DNA of 64,000 bases from Pandoraea anhela (GCF_902459655.1 NZ_CABPSB010000003.1:62001-126000); one strand, 5' to 3'. Counted from the stretch's first letter, positions 35,725 through 45,014 are shown. Notes: a model not told the origin generated them from the sequence alone. Numbers and translations are program-made.

Positions 35725-36978
35725 TCAAGTCACCGCGCCACGACGATGAAATTCGGGCCTGTCCCACGATCCCGTGCTCAGCACGTCGCGCAGAATTTCG
35801 ACCGAGTCCCATACGTCGGCAAAGCTCGTGTAAAGCGGCGTCATGCCGAAACGCATGATGCGCGGCTCACGGTAGTCGCCGATCACGCCACGGGCAATCA
35901 ATGCCTGAATCACGGCAAACCCTTGCGGATGCTCGAAGCTCACCTGCGACCCGCGCGACGCATGATCGCGCGGGGTCACCAACGTCAGCGGGAACTCGGC
36001 GCAACGCGCTTCGACCAGTTCGATGAACAGATCGGTCAGCGCCAGCGACTTGCTGCGCAGCGCTTCCATCGACGTCTGCGCAAAGATGTCCAGACCACAT
36101 TGCACCAGCGAGAGCGAGATGATCGGCTGCGTGCCGCACAGATAACGTCCGATGCCGTCGTCGGGGGTGTATTCCGGCGTCATCGCGAACGGCGTGCGAT
36201 GGCCCCACCAACCCGACAGCGGCTGCCAGAACGTATTCTGATGCGCCTTGTTGACCCACACGAAGGCCGGTGCGCCCGGGCCGCCGTTCAGATACTTGTA
36301 GGTGCAACCCACGGCGTAATCGGCGTTCGCGCCGTTCAGATCGACCGGTACGGCGCCCGCCGAGTGGCAAAGATCCCACACCGCCAGGGCGCCAGACGCA
36401 TGAATCCGCGCCGTCAGTCCGGCCATGTCATACATCGCGCCGGTGCGATAGTTCACATGCGTGAGAAGGACGACCGCCACGTCGTCGTCCAGCGCGCCTG
36501 GCAAATCGTTCGGCGTGTCGATCAGACGCAGCGAATAGCCGTCGTCGAGCAAACGCGTGAGGCCCTGCACGATGTACAGATCGGTCGGGAAGTTGCTGCG
36601 CTCGGAGACGATGACCTTGCGCTGCGGGGCGCGTGAGCGCTGCGCGTCGAGCGCAGCGGCCATCACCTTGAAGAGGTTGCTCGACGTGGTGTCCGTCACC
36701 ACGACTTCGCCCTTGCCCGCGCCGACGATCGGCGCGAGCGCATCGCCCAGCGTGCGTGGCAGCGCAAACCAGTCGGCCTCGTTCCAGCTACGAATGAGAC
36801 CGACGCCCCATTCGCCGGTAATCACTTCCTGTGCACGTTTGGCCGACGCGATCGGCCGTGCGCCGAGCGAGTTGCCGTCGAGATAGATCACTCCCGGTGG
36901 CAAATCGAATTGGGCACGCAGCGGGGCGAGCGGATCGGCCGCGTCGAGGGCCAGACAATCGTTGCGAGAAGACGTCAT
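35725..36978 (-). CDS. kynU: Kynureninase
   Basis: PLP enzyme cleaving kynurenine to anthranilate and alanine, 417 aa from ATG 36978. The PLP lysine is in [17 protein letters not shown]. Other family segments: [50 protein letters not shown] and [14 protein letters not shown]. It lies 16 nt upstream of kynA and about 70 nt downstream of kynB. Confidence 0.96.
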   Translation of the reverse strand: MTSSRNDCLALDAADPLAPLRAQFDLPPGVIYLDGNSLGARPIASAKRAQEVITGEWGVGLIRSWNEADWFALPRTLGDALAPIVGAGKGEVVVTDTTSSNLFKVMAAALDAQRSRAPQRKVIVSERSNFPTDLYIVQGLTRLLDDGYSLRLIDTPNDLPGALDDDVAVVLLTHVNYRTGAMYDMAGLTARIHASGALAVWDLCHSAGAVPVDLNGANADYAVGCTYKYLNGGPGAPAFVWVNKAHQNTFWQPLSGWWGHRTPFAMTPEYTPDDGIGRYLCGTQPIISLSLVQCGLDIFAQTSMEALRSKSLALTDLFIELVEARCAEFPLTLVTPRDHASRGSQVSFEHPQGFAVIQALIARGVIGDYREPRIMRFGMTPLYTSFADVWDSVEILRDVLSTGSWDRPEFHRRGAVT

Positions 36979-37046
36979 GGTTTGCGTTGGTTGAGGTGGT
37001 GTGTAGTCGAGCAAAGGAGGCGTATGCGCCGCCGGGGCTCAGCGGT

Positions 37047-37724
37047 TCAGAGCGAACGCAGCACGGCGCGAACCGGGCTGGCGTCGAGCCGCGTGAACTT
37101 GAGCGGTAGCGCGATGAGTTCGTAATCGCCGGGCGCGATGGCGTCGAGCACCAGCCCTTCGAGGATTGCCATGCGATGCGTGCGAATGCGGTGATGCGCA
37201 TCCATCGTCTTGCTCTGTTGCGGATCGAGCGACGGCGTATCGATGCCCACCAGCGTCACGCCGTGCGAAGCGAGCAGATCGACGGTCTCGGGCGCGACGG
37301 CGCAAAACTCGCTATCCCAGCGTGAAACGGGGGCTTGCCGGTAGGTGCGCAGCAGCACGCGTGGCGGCACGTCTTTCAGATGCGCTTCGATCCGCTGCGG
37401 CGTGACGAGCGGCGACGCACCGAGGCAGTGAATCACCCGGCAGGGCCCCAGATAGGTCTGAAGATCGACTTCACCGATGCAAACGCCGGCGGCGTCGTAA
37501 TGACGCGGTGCGTCCGCATGGGCGCCCGTGTGCGGCGACAGCGTGATGCGTCCCACATTGACCGGACAATCCGGCCCGATCTGCCAGACGGCCTCCTCGG
37601 TAAACGGCGTGTCGCCCGGCCAGACCGGAGTGTCGGCCGACAGTGGCGCGCTGATATCCCATACGCGACGCTCGCGCGTGTCGGGTGGGGCGGCGGGGTT
37701 GTCCGCAGCGTTCGGAACTTTCAT
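37047..37724 (-). CDS. kynB: Kynurenine formamidase (arylformamidase)
   Basis: Zn-dependent hydrolase releasing formate from N-formylkynurenine, 225 aa. The cyclase-like metal motif [12 protein letters not shown] (HxGxHxDxPxH) is intact, as is [20 protein letters not shown]. Start ATG 37724; the in-frame TTG just upstream is less likely. First gene of kynBUA, which feeds anthranilate to catabolism. The usual Lrp-type KynR gene is not adjacent. Confidence 0.95.
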   Translation of the reverse strand: MKVPNAADNPAAPPDTRERRVWDISAPLSADTPVWPGDTPFTEEAVWQIGPDCPVNVGRITLSPHTGAHADAPRHYDAAGVCIGEVDLQTYLGPCRVIHCLGASPLVTPQRIEAHLKDVPPRVLLRTYRQAPVSRWDSEFCAVAPETVDLLASHGVTLVGIDTPSLDPQQSKTMDAHHRIRTHRMAILEGLVLDAIAPGDYELIALPLKFTRLDASPVRAVLRSL

Positions 37725-37989
37725 ACGCAAGCGATCTGTGAGGGGCCGCGACGGGCGATTTATGAAAGGAAAAGTCCCCCATAGTTTAGGAAATTCCTCG
37801 CCGCAGGTGCTTGCGTATTCGAAGGGCGGGTAACGTCAGATTGAAATCCGGCGAACATTTTTCACGGTTTTTCGGTGGATTATTTTAATTTTTATGAAAT
37901 TGGTCGAATTCGATGCGAGTTCGTCCGCACTCGGATAGGGTGCCGGAGCGGCGACAGGGGGAGCCGGGGGCAGGGGCTTCGCGCGAGGA

Positions 37990-38436
37990 TTACCCGCGAT
38001 GCGTCATCTGATGGATGAGTTCTCGCAGCGAGTCCTTCAACTGTGCCGACTGTGTCTCGCCGAAGCGCTCGAGCACGCGTGCCTCGTGTCGACGTGCGCT
38101 GTCGAGCAGCGGCTTGACATGGGCGACGCCCGCCCCGGTGAGCGACACGAGCGACTGGCGCTTGTCGGTGGCGCTCTCGCCGCGCACGACATACCCGGAC
38201 GCTTCGAGCCGGTCGATGACCTTGGTGACCGTGGGTTGCTTGGCGAGCACGATATCGGTCAACTGATTGACGGTACGCGCCCGGGCGTCGGAGAGCGTGG
38301 CGAGCACGCGCCACTCCAGCACGCCGAGCCCGGCGGCGGAGACTTCACGATGGAATTCGTCCGAGACGAGCGCACTCGCGCGGGCGAGCAGATACGCCAG
38401 ATAGTCGTCGACGAACGGCGCGCCCGCAACCGACAT
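37990..38436 (-). CDS. MarR-family regulator of the 38-44 kb catabolic cluster
   Basis: 148 aa. The winged helix (LEWRVLATLSDARARTVNQL, AKQPTVTKVIDRLEASGYVVR, KRQSLVSLTGAG) is typical of MarR. Start at 38436 (MSVAGAPFVDDYLAYLL). It lies 9 bp downstream of the flavin-reductase gene on the same strand. A perfect TATGAATATTCATA palindrome sits at the divergent promoter, and the MarR regulators NicR and IacR control comparable pyridine and indole-acetate clusters. Repression relieved by an aromatic acid is the likely mode (inference). Confidence 0.9.
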   Translation of the reverse strand: MSVAGAPFVDDYLAYLLARASALVSDEFHREVSAAGLGVLEWRVLATLSDARARTVNQLTDIVLAKQPTVTKVIDRLEASGYVVRGESATDKRQSLVSLTGAGVAHVKPLLDSARRHEARVLERFGETQSAQLKDSLRELIHQMTHRG

Positions 38437-38444
38437 GGCGTGCC

Positions 38445-38984
38445 TCAGCCCAGCGATTGCGGCTTGTGGAAGCCACCGGCGTGGAAGATCAGCGGCATGC
38501 GATCCGCCACGTCTCCATGCACGCCGCAACGCTCGACTTCACCGACGAAGATGACGTGATCGCCTTCGTCGTATCGGCTGCGATTGTGGCATTCGAACCA
38601 GGCCAGTGCGCCGTCGAGCACCGGGGTGCCCGAGGCCGACAACGTGTAAGGCACGCCGGCGAACCGGTCGCCTTTCATCGTGGCGAAGCGTTTGCAGAGA
38701 TCCAGTTGATCGGCTGCGAGTACGTTCACGGCGTAATGCGAGTTCTCCCGGAAGACCGGCATGCTGCCGGCTCGCGTCGCAAGGCTCCACAGGATGAGCG
38801 GGGGCGTGAGTGACACCGAATTGAACGAACTGGCGGTAATGCCGATGAGCGAGCCGTCGTCGGCCCGCGTGGTGATCACGGTGACACCGGTCGCAAATTG
38901 ACCGAGCGCACTGCGAAAAGCGGCGCTGTCGAAGTCCGGCGCTGCGGCGTGTTTGACGTTCACTTTCCCTGCACTCCCGTCCAT
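38445..38984 (-). CDS. Flavin reductase (HpaC/IacG-like)
   Basis: 179 aa FMN-binding split-barrel protein that supplies reduced flavin to a two-component monooxygenase. Signatures: FRSALGQFATGVTVITTR, IGITASSFNSVSLTPPLILWSL, HYAVNVLAADQLDL and GDHVIFVGEVE. Start ATG 38984; an internal GTG eight codons later is possible. No classical oxygenase gene lies beside it. The acyl-CoA-dehydrogenase-fold protein at 41050 is the best candidate partner. Confidence 0.92.
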   Translation of the reverse strand: MDGSAGKVNVKHAAAPDFDSAAFRSALGQFATGVTVITTRADDGSLIGITASSFNSVSLTPPLILWSLATRAGSMPVFRENSHYAVNVLAADQLDLCKRFATMKGDRFAGVPYTLSASGTPVLDGALAWFECHNRSRYDEGDHVIFVGEVERCGVHGDVADRMPLIFHAGGFHKPQSLG

Positions 38985-39007
38985 TCCGCCCGGCAAATTT
39001 GATCGGG

Positions 39008-39033
39008 TTGATTTGTATGAATATTCATATACT
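39008..39033. promoter_or_regulatory. MarR-type palindrome overlapping the divergent promoter
   Basis: TATGAATATTCATA (39016-39029) is a perfect 14-bp palindrome that overlaps a TATACT -10 hexamer (39028-39033) reading towards the NicX-like gene. It lies in the 136-bp gap between the flavin reductase and the NicX-like gene. Confidence 0.68.
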
Positions 39034-39120
39034 ATGGCACGAACAACAGATCGACAAGACGCGTGATGGCCAAACGTTGCTCCGTTTCGGGGCGAGAAGG
39101 TCAGGCGCTCAGGAGACGAT

Positions 39121-40167
39121 ATGCTGATCGAGCGAATCGAGCATAAGTGGATCGACGTATTTGCCGAGACCTTGCGGCGCTGCGACATACGACCCGGTGA
39201 CGTGGTGGCGATTGTAGCTGAAACGCAATCCCGGCCTGTGAACGTGGAATTAGCGCAACTGGCTGCCGAGTCGCTCGGCGCCAGGCCGTTTCGGCTGGTG
39301 GTCCCGAGCCCGCGCGTGTCTGCGCCGGTGCCGGTGCGCTCCACCGGCGCGAGCGACGCTTTGGGCCAACTCGCACCGGTGGTCGCCGCGCTCAAGACGG
39401 CAACGCTGGTCGTCGACTGCACCGTCGAAGGCCTGCTGCATGCCCCCGAACTGCCCGAGATCCTCGGCGGCGGCGCGCGCGTGCTGATGGTCTCCAACGA
39501 ACATCCCGAGATTCTGGAACGCTGCGCCACCGACCCGGCGCTGGAGCCGAAAGTGCGTGCTGCGATCAAGCGGTTGCGCGGCGCATCGCAAATGCATGTG
39601 ACGTCGGCGGCCGGCACGGATTTGCGCATCGGGCTTCGCGACGCGCGCGTGGGCGGCGTGTGGGGCTGGTGCGCCAAACCCGGTCAGGTCGCACACTGGC
39701 CCGGCGGGCTGGCGCTGGCGTTCCCCGCAGCGCACAGCGTGAGCGGCCGGCTCGTGCTGGCGCCGGGCGACATCAACCTCACGTTCAAACAGTATCTGCG
39801 CGACCGGATCGCGCTCACCGTCGAAGACGATTACGTTGTGGCGATCGACGGCGAGGGCGTCGACGTCGATCTCATGCGCGACTACTTCGCCGCTTGGGGC
39901 GATCGCGAGGCGTACGCCGTCTCCCATGTCGGCTTCGGTCTGAATCGACGGGCGCGCTGGGATGCGCTCGCCTGTTACGACAAGCGTGACTGCAACGGCA
40001 CGGAGCAACGCGCATTCGCCGGCAACTTCCTGTACTCGACGGGCGCTAACGAAGTAGCGGGACGCCACACGCTGGGCCACTTCGATCTGCCGCTGCGCAA
40101 ATGCACGATCTCGCTCGATGACGACGTGGTGGTGCGCGACGGCCAACTGCAAGGCGAGTTCGCATGA
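39121..40167 (+). CDS. NicX-like Fe(II) ring-cleavage dioxygenase (M29-peptidase-like fold)
   Basis: 348 aa, the same length as 2,5-dihydroxypyridine 5,6-dioxygenase NicX/Hpo (about 350 aa). That enzyme opens the pyridine ring to N-formylmaleamate. From memory NicX binds iron through His265, His318 and Asp320; this protein has His269 (VSHVGFG), His320 and Asp322 (LGHFDLPL). The fold is often mis-named leucyl aminopeptidase or aminopeptidase T. The stop overlaps the next start (ATGA). The exact substrate could be a related hydroxylated N-heterocycle or another ring. Confidence 0.82.
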   Translation: MLIERIEHKWIDVFAETLRRCDIRPGDVVAIVAETQSRPVNVELAQLAAESLGARPFRLVVPSPRVSAPVPVRSTGASDALGQLAPVVAALKTATLVVDCTVEGLLHAPELPEILGGGARVLMVSNEHPEILERCATDPALEPKVRAAIKRLRGASQMHVTSAAGTDLRIGLRDARVGGVWGWCAKPGQVAHWPGGLALAFPAAHSVSGRLVLAPGDINLTFKQYLRDRIALTVEDDYVVAIDGEGVDVDLMRDYFAAWGDREAYAVSHVGFGLNRRARWDALACYDKRDCNGTEQRAFAGNFLYSTGANEVAGRHTLGHFDLPLRKCTISLDDDVVVRDGQLQGEFA

Positions 40168-41000
40168 CGACGCCCGCCCGCGCCGATCAGCACGACTGTC
40201 CTGCCTACCGCGTGGCCGGCGACGGCCCGCTCACCCTCGTGCTGTTGCATGGCATCGGCGGCAATCGTGACGTCTGGCCCGCGCAGTTCGAGACGTTCGT
40301 TGCCGCGGGATATCGCGTCGCGGCGTGGGATATGCCGGGCTATGGCGAGAGTGCCATGCCCGCCGCGCCGACGATGGCGGCGCTGGCCGACGCGCTCGGC
40401 GTATGGCTCGACAGGCTGGTGTCGTCTGGCGCTTCCCCCACATCTCCTCTCGTCCTTGTCGGCCACAGCATGGGCGGCATGGTCGTGCAGGAATGGATGG
40501 CGCGCGGTGAGCCGCTCACGCGCCATGTCGCGGGGCTCGTGCTGTGCGGCACGTCGCCGGCATTCGGCAAGCCGGACGGCGACTTCCAGCGCGAGTTCGT
40601 GCGTCAACGCACCGCGCCGCTCGATGCTGGCAAGACCTTGCGCGAGATCGCGCAGGCCATTGTGCCTGGCATGCTGGGCGAGCCCGACGACGTCGCGCGC
40701 GAGGCGGCCCGATCGGTGGCCGTGGACGCCATGGGCGCGCTCACGCCCGAGGCGTACCGCGCCGCCTTGCACGCGCTCGTGGGTTTCGAGCAGCGTGCCG
40801 CGCTGGCGCGCCTGTCCGTGCCCGTTTTGCTCATCGCAGGCGAGCACGACAACAACGCGCCGCCGAAAGTCATGGCCCGCATGGCCGAGTCCATTCCCGA
40901 TGCCCGTTACGTGTGTCTGCCGGGCGCGGGACACCTCATGAATCTCACGCATGCGGCGGCATTCGATACCGAGGTGCAAGCGTTCCTCTCGACGCTCTAG
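40164..41000 (+). CDS. Alpha/beta hydrolase, NicD-like
   Basis: 278 aa. Oxyanion motif LLHGIGGNRDVW, nucleophile Ser102 (GHSMGG), acid Asp229 (EHDNNAP) and His257 (GAGHLMN) form the triad. N-formylmaleamate deformylase NicD has its Ser at 101 and follows ring cleavage, so this is a likely deformylase or ring-opening-product hydrolase. PcaD-like enol-lactonase is the alternative. It overlaps the NicX-like gene by 4 bp, which supports consecutive steps. Confidence 0.8.
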   Translation: MTTPARADQHDCPAYRVAGDGPLTLVLLHGIGGNRDVWPAQFETFVAAGYRVAAWDMPGYGESAMPAAPTMAALADALGVWLDRLVSSGASPTSPLVLVGHSMGGMVVQEWMARGEPLTRHVAGLVLCGTSPAFGKPDGDFQREFVRQRTAPLDAGKTLREIAQAIVPGMLGEPDDVAREAARSVAVDAMGALTPEAYRAALHALVGFEQRAALARLSVPVLLIAGEHDNNAPPKVMARMAESIPDARYVCLPGAGHLMNLTHAAAFDTEVQAFLSTL

Positions 41001-41049
41001 CCACCGCCCGATTTCCTCAGGCACCCCAAGAACACATCAGGAGACTACC

Positions 41050-42294
41050 GTGGCCTATCAGCCCCCTTCGATCGTCGGCGAGCACTACCCGCTCACGGAC
41101 AAGCAGCGGCGCCTGCTGGCGCTGGCAGAACAGGTCGGACGCGAATCGCTCGCGCCGCGCGCGGCCCAATGGGATCGCGAAGCGTCGTTCCCGTTCGAGA
41201 ACTATGACGACATGCGTGCCGCAGGGCTGCTGAAGTTGTGCATTCCCGAAGACGACGGCGGCCTCGGCGCAGACTTCGCCACGTACATGATGGTCTCCGC
41301 CGAACTGGGACGTCATTGCGGCGCCACGGCGCTCACGTTCAACATGCACACCTGCTCCATGATGTGGACGGGCATTCTCGCGGACGATCTCGAGATGACG
41401 CCCGAGCAACGCGCCGAGCACGCGGGGTATCGCAAGCACCACTTCGAGCGGGTGATTCAGGACGGTGCGATCTACGCACAACCGTTCTCCGAAGGCAGCG
41501 CCGCGGCTGCCGGCAAGGCGCCGTTCGGCACCACGGCGACGAAGGTCGACGGCGGCTGGCGGATCAACGGCCGCAAGATCTTCGCGTCGCTCTCCGGCGC
41601 AGCGAACTACTACGGGGTGCTGTGCACGGAAGACAAGCCAGAACTGTCGATGAAGGACACCTTCTACATCGCCGTGCCGGGCGACGCCCCGGGCGTGACC
41701 GTCACCGGCGACTGGGACCCGTTGGGCATGCGCGGCACCGTCTCGCGCACGTTGCTCTTCAAGGACGTGTTCGTCGCCGACGAACTGCAACTGATGCCGC
41801 GCGGCGTCTACTATCAGGCGGCGAGCCGCTGGCCGCACATGTTCATGACGCTGGCCCCGACGTATATGGGCATTGCGCAGGCCGCGTACGATTTCACTGT
41901 GCGCTACCTGCGTGGCGAAGCTGAGGGCATGGGCGCACCGGTCAAGCGCCGCATGTATCCGACCAAGCAAATCGCCGTCGCGCAAATGCACATCATGCTG
42001 GAGCAGACCCGCGCGTTGTTCCTGCGGGCGTTGCAGGACGGTCGTGCCGATCCGGGCAAGGAGGCGCGTCTGCGCGCCTATGCGGCGCAGTACACGATCA
42101 TGGAGAATGCGAACGAGCTGTGCCGTCTCGCGATTCGCACTTGCGGCGGACAGTCGATGCTCAAGACGCTCCCGCTCGAGCGCATGTATCGTGATTCGCG
42201 TTGCGGCGCGCTGATGCTGCCGTGGACGGCGGAGCTGTGCCTCGATCGTATCGGTCGCGAAGCGCTTTACGAGCCGGGCGAGCGCGACGAGTGA
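41050..42294 (+). CDS. Acyl-CoA-dehydrogenase-fold flavoprotein lacking the catalytic glutamate
   Basis: 414 aa from a GTG at 41050 with AGGAG upstream. The three ACAD domains are present (FSEGSAAAAGKAPFG, GGWRINGRKIFASLSGAA, PLERMYRDSRCG). The usual YEGT segment is replaced by LMLPWT, so the catalytic Glu of MCAD/GcdH-type enzymes is missing. The alternative Glu site used by isovaleryl-CoA dehydrogenase also reads Met/Phe. Such loss is typical of ACAD-fold flavin monooxygenases (DszC, IacA type), and a flavin reductase is encoded at 38445. I infer a hydroxylase rather than a dehydrogenase. A CoA-ester substrate is possible because a CoA ligase follows. Confidence 0.75.
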   Translation: MAYQPPSIVGEHYPLTDKQRRLLALAEQVGRESLAPRAAQWDREASFPFENYDDMRAAGLLKLCIPEDDGGLGADFATYMMVSAELGRHCGATALTFNMHTCSMMWTGILADDLEMTPEQRAEHAGYRKHHFERVIQDGAIYAQPFSEGSAAAAGKAPFGTTATKVDGGWRINGRKIFASLSGAANYYGVLCTEDKPELSMKDTFYIAVPGDAPGVTVTGDWDPLGMRGTVSRTLLFKDVFVADELQLMPRGVYYQAASRWPHMFMTLAPTYMGIAQAAYDFTVRYLRGEAEGMGAPVKRRMYPTKQIAVAQMHIMLEQTRALFLRALQDGRADPGKEARLRAYAAQYTIMENANELCRLAIRTCGGQSMLKTLPLERMYRDSRCGALMLPWTAELCLDRIGREALYEPGERDE

Positions 42295-42431
42295 TCGCGT
42301 CGGATGCCTCGTCGAATCCTCGAAAGGTCGATGTGAGGCAGCGACAAGTCGCGAAACATCGGCAGATCAGTGGTTCAGCGAAGCGGCGGGGCGGCGACAG
42401 CCTCGCCATCTCTCTTGTCACGGAGAACAAG

Positions 42432-43961
42432 TTGACGCCTTTTGTAGAAGCGCTTGCCCGTCACGCGCGCGCCACGCCCGAGCGGCTGGCGCTGCGGTGC
42501 GGCGTAGGTGAGGAAGCGCTGACGACCGACTACGCGGCGCTATGGCGACGCATCGAGCGCGTCGGTGGTCATCTTCGCGAGACGTGGCGCATCGCCCCGG
42601 GCGATCGCGTCGCGTGCCTCGGTCTGAACGACGAATTGCAACTGGCGCTGCTGTTCGCCTGCGCGCGCGCCGGCGCCATCTTCCTGCCGCTCAATTTTCG
42701 TCTGGCCGTGCCCGAGCTGGCGGCCATCGTGCGACACGCCGGTGTGCGCGTGCTGTGGTTCGACGCGGCGCATCGCGATGCGGCCCGCCGGATTCGCGAC
42801 ACGCTGGCGCAGGACACCCCCACCGATGCGCTGCCGCCTGCGATTGCCCCCATCGACGGCCTGATCGCGGTGCCGTCCGTCAAGCCTGTCGATTACCCCG
42901 ATGTGGCGCCCGATGCGCCCGTATTGCTTGCGTATACGTCCGGCACGACGGGCGAACCCAAGGGGGCGCTTCACACGCAGGCGGGACTGCTGGCCAATGC
43001 CGAAGCGAGCTGGTGGTCGCACGACATGCGTGCGGACGATCACGTGCTGTCGACATTGCCGATGTTTCACGTCGGCGGTCTTTGCATTCAGACGCTGCCG
43101 GCGTTGCTGCGCGGCGCCAGCGTTACGCTGCACCCGCGCTTCGATCCGGCGGCGTGGCTTGCGGACGTCGCGCGATATCGCCCGACGCTCTCGCTGATGG
43201 TGCCCGCCACGATGCGCGCCGTGCAGATGCATCCGACGTGGGCGACGACGGATCTCTCGTCGTTGCGTGGCGTGATGGCCGGATCGAGTGTCGTTCCCGT
43301 GTCCGCCATCGACGCTTTTCACGCGCGAGGCATTCCGCTGGGCCAGGTGTACGGTGCAACGGAGACCGGTCCGGTGTCGATTGCGCTGCGCTTCGGCGAG
43401 GCGAAGGCGCACCCCGGCGCGGTGGGGCGCGCCTGTCCGGGCGTGGCAATCCGTCTGGTCGATGCGGCCGGGCAGGAGGCGGCCCCCGGCGAGGTCGGCG
43501 AGATTCTGGTGCGCGCGCCCAACGTCATGCGCGAGTACTGGCGAGCGCCCGGTCATGTCGCGTTCGAAGACGGCTGGTTCCATTCGGGCGACCTCGCGCG
43601 GCTGCGAGGCGACGGCTGCTACGAAGTTGTCGGCCGCAGCAAGGACATGATCATCTCGGGCGGTGAGAACATCTATCCGGCAGAGATCGAGAACGCGTTG
43701 GTCGACTGTCCGGGGGTGATGGAAGCGTCGGTCGTCGGCGTGCCGGACGAGCGTTGGGGCGAGGTGCCGGTCGCGGTGATCGTGCCGACGGCGGAGTCAC
43801 CGGCCACGCAGGCGTCCGTGCTCGACTTTCTTGGTACGCGTATCGCACGCTTCAAACTGCCGCGACGCGTGGTCGTTTTCGACAACCTGCCCAGGAGCGC
43901 ACTTGGGAAAGTGCAGAAGCCGATTCTCATCGAGTGGCTATTCAACGGCAGGATTTCTTGA
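42432..43961 (+). CDS. Acyl/aryl-CoA ligase (AMP-forming)
   Basis: 509 aa from a TTG at 42432 (GGAG 7 nt upstream); no ATG fits the family N-terminus. The P-loop is YTSGTTGEPKGALH. GQVYGATETGPV, EDGWFHSGDLARL, VVGRSKDMIISGGENIYPAEIE and the Lys in SALGKVQKPIL complete the ANL signature. It activates a carboxylic acid to a CoA thioester. 137 bp after the ACAD-fold gene, same direction. Substrate unknown; an aromatic or heteroaromatic acid would fit the cluster. Confidence 0.88.
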   Translation: MTPFVEALARHARATPERLALRCGVGEEALTTDYAALWRRIERVGGHLRETWRIAPGDRVACLGLNDELQLALLFACARAGAIFLPLNFRLAVPELAAIVRHAGVRVLWFDAAHRDAARRIRDTLAQDTPTDALPPAIAPIDGLIAVPSVKPVDYPDVAPDAPVLLAYTSGTTGEPKGALHTQAGLLANAEASWWSHDMRADDHVLSTLPMFHVGGLCIQTLPALLRGASVTLHPRFDPAAWLADVARYRPTLSLMVPATMRAVQMHPTWATTDLSSLRGVMAGSSVVPVSAIDAFHARGIPLGQVYGATETGPVSIALRFGEAKAHPGAVGRACPGVAIRLVDAAGQEAAPGEVGEILVRAPNVMREYWRAPGHVAFEDGWFHSGDLARLRGDGCYEVVGRSKDMIISGGENIYPAEIENALVDCPGVMEASVVGVPDERWGEVPVAVIVPTAESPATQASVLDFLGTRIARFKLPRRVVVFDNLPRSALGKVQKPILIEWLFNGRIS

Positions 43962-44007
43962 ATGGCTACCGATATTCGCTAATCAGAAGCTTTATTCAAA
44001 TCCTGCT

Positions 44008-44053
44008 TAAAAACGCCGAAGGCCTTGCTAATCAAAGGGTTAGGCGTTTTTTT
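44008..44053 (+). terminator. Terminator after the CoA ligase gene
   Basis: AAAAACGCC...GGCGTTTTTTT with a long loop of about 26 nt that contains further short pairings. It closes the 39-44 kb operon. Confidence 0.7.
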
Positions 44054-44178
44054 ATGATCGACTTCCGCGATGCATAAGGGAAAGTCCCTATGCGTAATCG
44101 CCCAATTTGTTACCATCGGCTGAGAATCGCATTTTTTACTTTGGGAATTGCGTCGCAAGATAGCGCCCATGTCGTCAT

Positions 44179-44205
44179 CGGCGGCATAGCCCGCCGGGTT
44201 TTTTT
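44179..44205 (+). terminator. Terminator-like hairpin just upstream of the second IclR gene
   Basis: CGGCGG-CATAGC-CCGCCG-GG followed by seven T residues, and a further T-rich stretch to 44220, only 24 nt before the ATG at 44229. It could insulate the gene or attenuate its own mRNA. Confidence 0.65.
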
Positions 44206-44228
44206 GCATTTTTTAGTTTTTGAAGACG

Positions 44229-44975
44229 ATGGACACCACCGAAGCTCATTCGGTCTCCGAGCGCGTACTGCAAGTCCTTGTGACTGTGGCGCGTCATGGA
44301 CGACCGATCGCGGCACGCGAGATCGCCGCGCAAACGAGCCTGCCGCTCTCCACGGTTTACCGCCACCTCGTGCCGCTCAAGAAGTGGGGCCTGGTGCAGG
44401 AGCATGCCCATGAGGCGCTCTACGAACCTGGTCCGGTTGGCGTGCAATTGGCGTGGGGTTTCGACCACAACTCGCATCTTGTTACCCAGGCCCGTGAAGA
44501 GATCGACGCCCTCGTGCAGCGCACCGGGGAGACCGTCGGTCTGCTCGTCGCCGCGAACGGTCAGGTCGTCTGCCTCGACATGCACGAGAGCGAGCAATCG
44601 CTGCGTTGCTCGTTCGCCAAAGGACGGGCGCACCCGCTGGTGCATGGCGCGTCGGCCAAGGCCCTGCTCTCCTTCCTGCCCCAGACCACCCGCGACAATC
44701 TGATCGGCCGCCAGCTGGCCGGCCAGCCGGTCGCGCAGGAGCGTCTCGTCGCGCAGATCGAAGAGATTCGCAAGCAACGCTATGCGGTGTCGGAGAGCGA
44801 AGTGGACTTCGGCGTCTGGGGCGTATCGGCCCCGGTGTTCGCCGCGAAGGAACTTCTGGAGGGCACCATCACCCTGATGGCGCCGGCCGTGCGTGTGGCC
44901 CAGCGCCACGAAGAGCTGATCCGTCTGACGGTGGCGGCAGCCGAGCGTATTTCGAATCGATTGCAGTACTTTTAA
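44229..44975 (+). CDS. IclR-family regulator next to an amino-acid ABC transporter
   Basis: 248 aa. HTH: SERVLQVLVTVARHGRPIAAREIAAQTSLPLSTVYRHLVPL (residues about 9-48, quoted in part as the motif SLPLSTVYRHL). The effector domain has GLLVAANGQVVCLDMHESEQSL and LVHGASAKALLSFL. A TTG three codons earlier is possible. It precedes the ABC transporter and formimidoylglutamase genes in the same direction and probably controls them. Confidence 0.9.
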   Translation: MDTTEAHSVSERVLQVLVTVARHGRPIAAREIAAQTSLPLSTVYRHLVPLKKWGLVQEHAHEALYEPGPVGVQLAWGFDHNSHLVTQAREEIDALVQRTGETVGLLVAANGQVVCLDMHESEQSLRCSFAKGRAHPLVHGASAKALLSFLPQTTRDNLIGRQLAGQPVAQERLVAQIEEIRKQRYAVSESEVDFGVWGVSAPVFAAKELLEGTITLMAPAVRVAQRHEELIRLTVAAAERISNRLQYF

Positions 44976-45014
44976 CCGGTTTTTTCGAACCGAGACTACA
45001 CGAAGGAGTACCAG

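Noticed and set aside
38445-39677. Longer 410-aa start for the flavin reductase
   Set aside because: The extension runs through the divergent promoter and the NicX-like gene and has no homology; 38984 fits the family.
39121-40167. Leucyl aminopeptidase / aminopeptidase T
   Set aside because: Length, the His320/Asp322 motif and the adjacent NicD-like hydrolase favour the NicX branch of this fold.
41050-42294. Plain acyl-CoA dehydrogenase call
   Set aside because: Both known positions of the catalytic Glu are substituted, so the default name would mislead.
44008-44053. Riboswitch before the IclR gene
   Set aside because: Only simple hairpins with T-runs are visible; no conserved riboswitch core that I can recognise.
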